Shown: one piece after another, positions 41,182 through 47,837 of the stretch
How positions within the stretch are numbered: the stretch's first letter is position 1
How the letters are laid out: every line of letters begins with the position of its first letter
Assembly (NCBI GenBank): GCA_002491605.1
Contig: DKWG01000063.1
Location: 1-49,725, forward strand
DNA from: Ruminococcus sp. UBA7158
GTDB lineage: Bacteria; Bacillota; Clostridia; Oscillospirales; Ruminococcaceae
Direction of reading: 5' to 3'
Length of the DNA: 49,725 bases
The notes under the pieces: generated by a model
What the model was told of the DNA's origin: nothing
The model's input: only the letters and a program-made list of their open reading frames with translations
Databases searched by the model: none
Position numbers and translations under genes: made by a program

Positions 41182-42522
41182 CTAAATTGTAAGCGTGCTT
41201 TCGTCCATCTCAAGAAGAATCAATATATCCTCCTCGACGCCGGTATCAGCGTTTATATATACCAAAACGGTCTTTCCGTCCTGAGTTTTGCACTTAAACT
41301 CACGACAGAGCTTTTCCTCAACGCTGTCCGTCGGGATTACAGCCAATGACGATTTAACAACGCTCAGCATGGGCGAGAGCTTTTCCTGGCACTCCTGCTC
41401 GCCGAGCTTTGGCTCGGTAAGATTTCTTTCATGGTGGTTTACTAAAAAGCCTCGTGCGTCGAAGCCGATAATTTCGCCGTTGTCTAAGGCGACAGACACC
41501 TTTATAAGGTCTGTATAGCAGGTGACGCCCTGCTCGTTGTAAGCGTAGTTAATTGTGCATACGTTGTTATAGGTTTCGTAGTAGGTCTTTTCCATGTTTC
41601 GTATGCCGAGCGAGTCAAGATAGCCCTGAGCGTAGGCGGCTGCGTCCTCACAGGTGATTTTTTGTGAACGGATGTCTCTGCTTTTAATAATATAGCTTAT
41701 ATATCCGCCGTTCTTTGTTACGGCGCAGTTTACTCCGTTGGCGTAGAAGCAATACGAAGGCATTTTGCCCTCCTCGGAGTAGTCGCAGGTTTGAAGCTCC
41801 CAAGCCTCAAGTCCGCAGTAGGGAGCGGCTTTTTCCCTTGCCTCATCCTCCGTCACCTCGTCCGCCCCCTGAATCATCGCAGGCTGACGGTCTAAAATGT
41901 GGTCGGAAAACGGTCCGTCGTATATGAGCTTGGGGGTGTTTTCAAAGCCCTCCTCCAAGCCTTTAAAGCCGTCGATGATAAACGCTGAGGCTTCGTCCTC
42001 AAGGTCGTAAAACAGCTGAGTTATTGTCTTGTTGCTCGACGTCAGCTTGGATTTCAGCTCCCAGAGCTTTTCACACAGATCACGGGCGTTTTCGCAAAGT
42101 GAGTTCATTCTGGAGTAGTCTTCATATGACGCCTGCTTGCCCGATGCTGCGGATTCCGACATCGAATAGGCGTAGTTTCCTATCTGGGATAAAAACTTTT
42201 CCGTCTTGTCAAGGCTCGAGTTTGACACAGGAAGCTTTGTCAAGGCGTCCTTGGCGTAGTTGGCTTCCGACATAAGCTGGGTTGAAAGCTTTGCCATCAT
42301 GACAGGGGAGGATGAATAAAGCCCCTTCGTCAATGTGGCGGAGATTTTATCCGCACTTGACGCTAAGTCCTCTACAGCCTGCTGATAACCGGATTCAATC
42401 ATCCTTTCTGCTCTGCTCAGCTTGTTCATGTAGATAATGTCGGCAGCCCCCAGAACGGCTATTGCCGCTAAGGAGAATGAGACGATTCTCGCTATTGCTC
42501 GTTTTGAAATTGTTGTTTTCAA
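41182..42522 (-). CDS. ypeB: Spore germination protein YpeB
   Basis: A 446-residue protein with an N-terminal membrane anchor (about 13-31), a long helical region (about 35-205; RAERMIESGYQQAVEDLAS, KLSTQLMSEANYAKDALTKL) and a C-terminal pair of PepSY-like domains (ITCEDAAAYAQGYLDSLG, GEIIGFDARGFLVNHH). In Bacillus, YpeB protects and regulates the cortex-lytic enzyme SleB in the spore and is encoded next to it. No sleB is found in this window, so the partner must lie elsewhere or be different. The start is TTG 42522 (reads MKTTISKR) with GAAAGGAAG upstream and no in-frame ATG nearby. It is strong evidence of a spore-forming lineage. It is transcribed away from the aldolase gene. Confidence 0.9.
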   Translation of the reverse strand: MKTTISKRAIARIVSFSLAAIAVLGAADIIYMNKLSRAERMIESGYQQAVEDLASSADKISATLTKGLYSSSPVMMAKLSTQLMSEANYAKDALTKLPVSNSSLDKTEKFLSQIGNYAYSMSESAASGKQASYEDYSRMNSLCENARDLCEKLWELKSKLTSSNKTITQLFYDLEDEASAFIIDGFKGLEEGFENTPKLIYDGPFSDHILDRQPAMIQGADEVTEDEAREKAAPYCGLEAWELQTCDYSEEGKMPSYCFYANGVNCAVTKNGGYISYIIKSRDIRSQKITCEDAAAYAQGYLDSLGIRNMEKTYYETYNNVCTINYAYNEQGVTCYTDLIKVSVALDNGEIIGFDARGFLVNHHERNLTEPKLGEQECQEKLSPMLSVVKSSLAVIPTDSVEEKLCREFKCKTQDGKTVLVYINADTGVEEDILILLEMDESTLTI

Positions 42523-42593
42523 GGGTATCTTCCTTTCAATAACTGATTTTATATTATCATTTCACCTAAAAGGATAAATACACCTTGAAAAAT

Positions 42594-42617
42594 ACTGCCA
42601 AAAATTCGCTTGGCAGT
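42594..42617. promoter_or_regulatory. Inverted repeat between divergent ypeB and fba
   Basis: ACTGCCAA (42594-42601) and TTGGCAGT (42610-42617) are perfect 8-bp inverted repeats with an 8-base spacer. Lying in a divergent intergenic region, it could be a repressor operator. No T-run follows, so termination is unlikely. Confidence 0.45.
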
Positions 42618-42678
42618 CGGGTAAAAATCATTGAAAAGCACGTTTCGTAAGAAAATTTAAAAATTATGATTATAATAT

Positions 42679-42707
42679 TTGCATTTTCAGCTTAAATAGT
42701 ATATAAT
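42679..42707 (+). promoter_or_regulatory. Promoter of the aldolase gene
   Basis: TTGCAT (42679-42684) and a perfect TATAAT (42702-42707) are spaced 17 bp. The leader contains a small hairpin ATTTTGA/TCAAAAT (42729-42746). Confidence 0.65.
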
Positions 42708-42792
42708 GCTTTATGTGTGATAGGGTGTATTTTGAGATTTCAAAATCGCCTAAGTCTTAATCTATTATTTTTAAATAACGGAGGTTAAATTC

Positions 42793-43656
42793 ATGTTAGT
42801 ATCTGCAAAGGAAATGCTCATCAAGGCAAGAAAAGAACACTACGCTGTAGGTCAGTTCAACATCAACAACTTGGAGTGGACAAAGGCTATTCTTCAAACC
42901 GCTCAGGAGCTTAATGCACCTGTTATCTTAGGCGTATCTGAGGGTGCAGGAAAGTATATGTGCGGCTATACTACCATTGTCGGCATGGTTAAGGGTATGA
43001 TTGAGAACTTGGGAATCACTGTTCCTGTTGCTCTTCACCTCGACCACGGAACATTCGAGGGCGCTAAGGCTTGCATCAACGCCGGCTTCAGCTCCATCAT
43101 GTTCGACGGTTCACATTATCCTATCGACGAAAACTTAAAGCTCACCACCGCTTTGGTCAACACCTGCGACGTTTTGGGAATTTCTCTCGAGGCTGAGGTA
43201 GGCGCTATCGGCGGCGAGGAAGACGGTGTTGTCGGCATGGGCGAGTGCGCAGACCCCAAGGAGTGCAAGCTCATTGCTGATTTGGGCGTTACAATGCTCG
43301 CAGCAGGTATCGGAAACATCCACGGCAAGTATCCTGCAAACTGGGCAGGTCTTTCATTTGAAACACTTGAAGCTATCAACAAGGAAGTCGGCGATATGCC
43401 TTTGGTTCTCCACGGCGGAACAGGTATCCCTGAGGATATGGTTAAGAAGGCTATTTCACTCGGCGTTGCAAAGGTTAACGTTAACACAGAGTGCCAGCTC
43501 GCATTCTCCGCTGCTGTCAGAGAATACATAGAGCAGGGCAAGGACCTTCAGGGCAAGGGCTTCGACCCGAGAAAGGTTTTGGCTCCCGGAGTTGAGGCTA
43601 TCAAGGCTACCGTTAAGGAGAAGATGGAAATCTTCGGCTGCATCGGCAAGGCTTGA
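42793..43656 (+). CDS. fba: Class II fructose-1,6-bisphosphate aldolase
   Basis: A 287-residue zinc-dependent glycolytic enzyme that splits fructose-1,6-bisphosphate into glyceraldehyde-3-phosphate and dihydroxyacetone phosphate. The catalytic Asp84 and zinc ligand His85 are in VALHLDHGTFE; the other zinc ligands are His177 (GNIHGKYP) and His207 (LVLHGGTGIPE). The signatures SIMFDGSHYPIDEN and the monovalent-ion loop are normal, as is the length (class IIA-type FbaA/short form). A strong GGAGG site precedes ATG 42793, and the codon use (GGC, GTT, CTC-rich, few rare codons) looks like that of a highly expressed gene. Related tagatose-bisphosphate aldolases share this fold, but context gives no sign of a galactitol pathway. 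Confidence 0.95.
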   Translation: MLVSAKEMLIKARKEHYAVGQFNINNLEWTKAILQTAQELNAPVILGVSEGAGKYMCGYTTIVGMVKGMIENLGITVPVALHLDHGTFEGAKACINAGFSSIMFDGSHYPIDENLKLTTALVNTCDVLGISLEAEVGAIGGEEDGVVGMGECADPKECKLIADLGVTMLAAGIGNIHGKYPANWAGLSFETLEAINKEVGDMPLVLHGGTGIPEDMVKKAISLGVAKVNVNTECQLAFSAAVREYIEQGKDLQGKGFDPRKVLAPGVEAIKATVKEKMEIFGCIGKA

Positions 43657-43718
43657 TTTTCGGGCGGATTTTGCGCAGATAAATAGTCGGTGGATTTATT
43701 TTTCTGCTAAAGTGATCG

Positions 43719-43770
43719 TGTTGTGTAGCTTGCGAGGCGCACAACCTCAGAAGGCTCCTTCGGGAGCCTT
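43719..43770 (+). other. Two hairpins downstream of the aldolase gene
   Basis: A GTTGTG/CACAAC hairpin (about 43719-43746) is followed by AAGGCTCC-TTCG-GGAGCCTT (43751-43770), a perfect 8-bp stem with a UUCG tetraloop. No T-run follows, so it may protect the mRNA 3' end rather than terminate in the classic way. Confidence 0.55.
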
Positions 43771-43936
43771 CATAAATCTATATGGTAAAAGCATATGCTC
43801 TGCTTTGGTTTGCCATGTCTTGGGACTAAAGTATAACTTGTGTGGTAGCAATGAGCCATATGTTTTTCGGTGCGTGGCTTTTTGCTGCGCACTTTTTTGT
43901 TATATAAAGAAATTTGAAGGGAGTAAAGACACTGAT

Positions 43937-44038
43937 ATGAAAGACAGCGAATTTGAAGGCGTAAACGGCAAAGTGAATGAAGATATGGATTTAGAAGAGG
44001 AGTTTGAAGCGGAGGGCGAGGAAAAAGAAAAAAATTGA
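43937..44038 (+). CDS. Possible very small acidic protein
   Basis: A 33-residue frame with almost half Asp and Glu (MKDSEFEGVNGKVNEDMDLE), ending at a Lys-rich tail. A GAAGGGA lies about 14 bases upstream of the ATG. No family is recognised, and it may be chance, although the composition differs from the surrounding DNA. Confidence 0.3.
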   Translation: MKDSEFEGVNGKVNEDMDLEEEFEAEGEEKEKN

Positions 44039-44063
44039 CTTAAGGTTTTTAAAGTCTCTGAAT

Positions 44064-44319
44064 ATGGATTATAACATAGATATCTACGAAACTGCATATG
44101 ACGATCTATATAAATCTGTTTTGATGGCGAGTACAATGGCACGCTACGGCGAGCCGCACAGTGATATATAAATTTCTCAGGAAGGCAGCAAACGAAGCCG
44201 AAAACACAGTTATGCTGCACATGGGAATAAAGCGTCACAGTGAGCAGGTGGCGGAAAGGGATTTATCCTTTTTGTTTAACGGCGATTTTTCGAGCGGCGA
44301 AACTTATATTGATTATTAA
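44064..44319 (+). pseudogene. Possible small gene split by a frameshift
   Basis: ATG 44064 opens a 35-residue frame (MDYNIDIYETAYDDLYKSVL...) that stops at 44169-44171. The neighbouring frame, open across this stop, continues YKFLRKAANEAENTVMLHMG and then KRHSEQVAERDLSFLFNGDF to a stop at 44317-44319. Joined, they would give a plausible 85-residue helical protein. No family is recognised. Two unrelated short frames is the alternative. Confidence 0.35.
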
Positions 44320-44425
44320 AGTGATATGAGGACGGCTTGATACAGCCTGCATAATAGTCGTCGGACGTGCTATTGGGCGAGTCTTTGTGCTTCCTTTCAG
44401 CTGCAACCATAAAATACTGTAATAA

Positions 44426-44486
44426 AAATTCAGCCGCACTGAGTTCTGAGCGTTTAGTCAGACTTAGTGCGGCTGATGCTTTTTAA
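44426..44486. terminator. Terminator of the GH43-CBM6 gene
   Basis: CAGCCGCACT and AGTGCGGCTG pair over 10 bp, extended by GAGT/ACTT with a mismatch. On minus it is followed by AATTTTTATT, and on plus by ATGCTTTTTAATG, so it may act in both directions. Confidence 0.8.
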
Positions 44487-44516
44487 TGCTTATTCACATT
44501 GCTTTAAGATATCGCT

Positions 44517-46082
44517 TTAATTATTGGTGTCTTGCGGCTTTTTATTCTTCTTTGAGTTGATAACTGCGACAACTGCAATCACAACAATTACAACTGCCAG
44601 TACAGCTATTCCGACATACATGACGGTTGATTTTGCGTTAGAGTTCTTTGCAGGCATAACCGGTCTTTCGGCATAGTCGGCTTCGCTATATACTCCGTCG
44701 AACTGCCACCAGTCGAAGCTCAGCGAGCCGTTAGATGAGCTTGCATTGAACACGAAATACAAATCGTGAACTCCGTCAGCGCCGCTGATATCGCAGCTTA
44801 AGGTCTGCCAGTCCTCCTCAGATTCTGTTTTGGGGACGTTTAAGGTTCCGACAAGCTTGCCGTCGGCAGAGTCAAGTCTTATTTCTATAGTTCCGTCGGA
44901 ACGAACAGACGATGCACTTGCAGTGAAGGAAGTAGCATTCTCGGCAAAGTTTACTCCTGCTACCTTTATGTAGTCTCCGCCGCTTGCCTTTGTAACGTAT
45001 ATGCCGCCGTCAGAGCCTTTTTTGGTCTTTATGCCGCTTTCCCAGCAAATAGTTTCAGCTTCGTTTTTAAGATAGGGGTTGAAATATTCAAGCTGTTCAG
45101 GACCTTCCCTGGTCGGTTCGATGTGAGGAATTGAGCCGTCCTCGCCGAAGGTGAACTCCTCAATAGCTCCCGAACGTGTGAAGCCTCCGCCGCCTTCTAA
45201 ATCTCCGGTGTGGTAGGTGTAGTATGCGTGTCCCTTGTATTCAATTATACCGGGGTGGATGGTAAAGCTTGTGGGGCAGGTATCCATAATCCTCCCCTGA
45301 TACTTCCATGAGCCTAAAGGCGAATCGGATGTAGAGTAGTCGATGGTTTCAGGAACGCCGGACGCGGCGTATACCATATAGTAGATGCCGTTTCTCTTAT
45401 ATATCCAAGGAGCTTCTTCATATCCGCAGCTGCCGTCCTGACATTCGCCGAAGTGCTTGGAGGTCATTGAAAACGCTTTGATTTCGCCGTCGGTTTCAAT
45501 CATGTTGTCCTTGAGCTTAACGCCATGAAGGGTCGGATTGCCGAAGTATAAATACGCCTGACCGTCATCGTCTATAAACACGGTCGGGTCGATATAACTC
45601 CAGTCGGGACCGCAAAGGGGCTTGCCTATGGCGTCCTTGAACGGGCCCGTCGGGCTGTCTGAAACGGCGACGCCTATAGCTCTTGCTCCGCCGGCTTCCT
45701 TGGATGAAAGGGTTACATAAAAATAGAATTTGCCGTTGCGCTCTATACACTGAGCAGCCCAGCAGCTGTCCGGCTCTGCCCATTCAAAGTCGGTGTAGGA
45801 CAAAACCGCTCCGTGGTCAACCCAGTTTTTCATGTCGGTAGTGGAATAGCAGCGCCAGTCGGGCATAACGTAGCCGGACGCATTGTCGGCGTCATGACCG
45901 GTGTAGAAGTAAAATGTATCGTTCCAGACCATCGGCGCGGGGTCGGGGGTATATGCGGTCTGGACAGTCGGGTTGTCGGCGTGTACCGGCACAGTTGCAA
46001 GCGATGCCGCCGATGTCAGAGCAATGCAGCCTGCTAATGCAGAGCATAAAACTGCGCTGAGTGTTCGTTTGAATTTCTTCAT
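44517..46082 (-). CDS. GH43 arabinofuranosidase/xylosidase with CBM6 and membrane tail
   Basis: A 521-residue secreted enzyme for arabinoxylan side chains. It has a signal peptide (about 1-35, ending VHA), then a five-bladed GH43 propeller. Catalytic residues are Asp47 (TPDPAPMVWND), Asp165 (SYIDPTVFIDDDG) and Glu223 (YEEAPWIYKRNG). The pattern is close to arabinoxylan arabinofuranohydrolases (subfamily 29-like, from memory). A CBM6 xylan-binding module follows (about 345-470; NEAETICWESG, GGDYIKVAGVNF, FDWWQFDGVY). The C-terminus has a spacer, one membrane helix (about 488-510) and a Lys-rich tail without an LPXTG motif, so the enzyme is anchored in the membrane. ATG 46082 has a GGAGG site. 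It has its own promoter (46153-46181). Confidence 0.91.
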   Translation of the reverse strand: MKKFKRTLSAVLCSALAGCIALTSAASLATVPVHADNPTVQTAYTPDPAPMVWNDTFYFYTGHDADNASGYVMPDWRCYSTTDMKNWVDHGAVLSYTDFEWAEPDSCWAAQCIERNGKFYFYVTLSSKEAGGARAIGVAVSDSPTGPFKDAIGKPLCGPDWSYIDPTVFIDDDGQAYLYFGNPTLHGVKLKDNMIETDGEIKAFSMTSKHFGECQDGSCGYEEAPWIYKRNGIYYMVYAASGVPETIDYSTSDSPLGSWKYQGRIMDTCPTSFTIHPGIIEYKGHAYYTYHTGDLEGGGGFTRSGAIEEFTFGEDGSIPHIEPTREGPEQLEYFNPYLKNEAETICWESGIKTKKGSDGGIYVTKASGGDYIKVAGVNFAENATSFTASASSVRSDGTIEIRLDSADGKLVGTLNVPKTESEEDWQTLSCDISGADGVHDLYFVFNASSSNGSLSFDWWQFDGVYSEADYAERPVMPAKNSNAKSTVMYVGIAVLAVVIVVIAVVAVINSKKNKKPQDTNN

Positions 46083-46152
46083 TTTAATCCTCCGTATTTA
46101 ATAGTTTTTTGAGTCAATTGATAGCCGTCAAATCAAAACGGATATTACTCTT

Positions 46153-46181
46153 ATTATCCTATAAACAGTCCGCCGTGTCAA
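46153..46181 (-). promoter_or_regulatory. Promoter of the GH43-CBM6 gene
   Basis: On minus, a perfect TTGACA (46176-46181) and GATAAT (46153-46158) are spaced 17 bp, leaving a leader of about 65 nt. Confidence 0.75.
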
Positions 46182-46199
46182 TATTTTTAACAACTTAAA

Positions 46200-46742
46200 T
46201 CATTGATTTTTACTATTGTTATTCAAATCTCTCAATTGATGAATATTGTTCGGGTCAACACAGCGATTGGCTTTTTCGGTATTTTTCCTGATTCTCAGCT
46301 CCTTAAAAAAGCGGCTGAGTATTTCGGAGCATTCCTTTTCCGAAACGCCGCCTGTCACCTCCGGCTTATGATTGTAGTCAAGCTCAAACAGGCTCACTAC
46401 CGACTGCACCGAGCCTGCCTTTTCGTCCCTTGCGCCATATACAACCCTGTCTATTCTTGAATTAATAATAGCTCCTGCGCACATCGGGCACGGCTCAAGG
46501 GTCACATACAAAATGCTGTCCACCACTCTCCAGCCGCCCAACGTCCTTGACGCTTCATCCAACGCCATTATCTCGGCATGGGCAAGCGGAGATTTTTTTG
46601 TCTCACGCAGATTGTAGCCCCTGCCGATTATTTCTCCTGTTGACTTTTTGACGACCACTGCGCCTATCGGAGCTTCACCGAGACTGTATGCCTTTTCGGC
46701 AAGCTCTAAAGCATACGCCATATATTCCTCATCGCTGAGCAT
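46200..46742 (-). CDS. tadA: tRNA-specific adenosine deaminase
   Basis: A 180-residue zinc enzyme that converts the wobble adenosine of tRNA-Arg(ACG) to inosine. Motifs: HAE with His55 and catalytic Glu57 (SPLAHAEIMAL), and PCPMC with Cys85 and Cys88 as zinc ligands. The length is slightly over the usual 150-165 because of a polar C-terminal tail (about 155-180, Asn-rich) with no known role. ATG 46742. It follows recR on the same strand but is separated from it by a strong hairpin terminator, so it is probably transcribed separately. Confidence 0.94.
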   Translation of the reverse strand: MLSDEEYMAYALELAEKAYSLGEAPIGAVVVKKSTGEIIGRGYNLRETKKSPLAHAEIMALDEASRTLGGWRVVDSILYVTLEPCPMCAGAIINSRIDRVVYGARDEKAGSVQSVVSLFELDYNHKPEVTGGVSEKECSEILSRFFKELRIRKNTEKANRCVDPNNIHQLRDLNNNSKNQ

Positions 46743-46771
46743 AAAATCACCGTCCCTTTGTATTAAAAAAC

Positions 46772-46808
46772 TTATACCCTTGCGTTCTTGCTTAACGTAA
46801 GGGTATAA
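46772..46808 (-). terminator. Terminator of the dnaX-ebfC-recR operon
   Basis: On minus, TTATACCCTTACGTT pairs with AACGCAAGGGTATAA over 15 bp with one mismatch, followed by GTTTTTTAATA. Confidence 0.85.
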
Positions 46809-46825
46809 CTGTCTTATTTACTAAA

Positions 46826-47428
46826 CTATATCTCGTTCCTGTTCTCCAAGGCCTTGAATAAGGTCACCTCGTCGGCGTACTCCAAAATAGCTCCTATAGG
46901 CAGACCGAAGGCGAGCCTTGTCACTTTTATTCCCAGCGGCTTTAAAAGCTTTGATATGTACATAGCCGTGGCTTCCCCCTCGGGAGTTGGGTTTGTCGCC
47001 ATTATGACCTCTTTTATATCGCCCTTGGATATCCTCGATAAAAGCTCGGTTATTCTGAGCTTGTCGGGCGTTATGCCGTCAATAGGGGATATAAGTCCGT
47101 GCAGAACGTGATAAACTCCCTTATACTCCCTTGTGCGCTCAAATGCCGCAATGTCCTTAGGACCTTCGACAACGCATACGGTTGAATGATCCCTTGACTC
47201 GTCCGAGCATATAGGGCAAACCGCTTTGTCGGTCAGGTTTTGGCACACAGAGCAGGAGTGAACTGTTTTGTGCGCATAAACAATAGCTTTAGCAAAAGCC
47301 TCGGCTTCCTCATCCGTCATAGACATGACAAAGTAAGCCAGCCTTTGAGCGGTTTTCATGCCTATACCCGGAAGCCTTGCAAACTGCTCGGCTAAAAGGG
47401 TTAAGGGCAAAGCGTTAGCATCCGCCAT
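46826..47428 (-). CDS. recR: Recombination protein RecR
   Basis: A 200-residue DNA repair protein that works with RecF and RecO in loading RecA at gaps. It has an N-terminal helix-hairpin-helix (FARLPGIGMKTAQRLAYF), a four-Cys zinc finger (Cys59, Cys62, Cys71, Cys74) and a Toprim domain (VVEGPKDIAAFE, IMATNPTPEGEATA), then the Walker-B-like C-terminus. It is of standard length. Its ATG overlaps the ebfC stop (TGATG), so they are translationally coupled, the usual order in Firmicutes. Confidence 0.96.
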   Translation of the reverse strand: MADANALPLTLLAEQFARLPGIGMKTAQRLAYFVMSMTDEEAEAFAKAIVYAHKTVHSCSVCQNLTDKAVCPICSDESRDHSTVCVVEGPKDIAAFERTREYKGVYHVLHGLISPIDGITPDKLRITELLSRISKGDIKEVIMATNPTPEGEATAMYISKLLKPLGIKVTRLAFGLPIGAILEYADEVTLFKALENRNEI

Positions 47429-47772
47429 CAGAACAGACCCGGCATACTCATACCGCCGGTGATCTTGTCCATGCCGTCGTTGGACTCGGTTTCAATATTT
47501 GTAATAACCTCGTTGACTGCGCTTGCAATCAAGTCCTCAAGCATCTCAATGTCGTCCGGGTCGACAACCTCGGGCTTGATAGTAATGTTCTTGACAACTC
47601 GCTTGCCGTTCATGGTTATTTCAACAGCACCTCCGCCGACAGATGCGGTGAACTCCTTTTCCTCCATTTCGGACTGGAACGCAGCCATGTCCTCCTGCAT
47701 CTTCTGAGCCTGACGGATCATTTGGTTCATATTCTTAGGTCCGCTCATGTTCTGAGGTATTCTTGCTTTCAT
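47428..47772 (-). CDS. ebfC: YbaB/EbfC nucleoid-associated protein
   Basis: A 114-residue dimeric DNA-binding protein of the YbaB/EbfC family. It has a Met-rich N-terminal helix (NMNQMIRQAQKMQEDMAAF), the conserved strand region VGGGAVEITMNGKRVVKNITI, then PEVVDPDDIEMLEDLI and a Gly/Met-rich end. It lies between dnaX and recR as in most bacteria. A good AAAGGAGAC ribosome site precedes ATG 47772. An exact role (nucleoid organisation or RecR partner) is not settled for the family. Confidence 0.93.
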   Translation of the reverse strand: MKARIPQNMSGPKNMNQMIRQAQKMQEDMAAFQSEMEEKEFTASVGGGAVEITMNGKRVVKNITIKPEVVDPDDIEMLEDLIASAVNEVITNIETESNDGMDKITGGMSMPGLF

Positions 47773-47804
47773 TTATCTTGTCTCCTTTGTGTATTTTAAA
47801 ATAG

Positions 47805-47834
47805 GTAAGCCGAATACAATAAATTTCGGCTTAC
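47805..47834 (-). terminator. Hairpin between dnaX and ebfC
   Basis: GTAAGCCGAA (47805-47814) and TTCGGCTTAC (47825-47834) form a perfect 10-bp stem, followed on minus by CTATTTTAAAA. The weak T-tract suggests attenuation or mRNA processing rather than full stop, since ebfC and recR lie beyond it. Confidence 0.6.
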
Positions 47835-47837
47835 GTA

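Noticed and set aside
43592..44038. 148-codon frame overlapping the end of fba
   Set aside because: It starts inside fba in another frame and runs through two hairpins; only the last 33 codons have an independent start worth listing.
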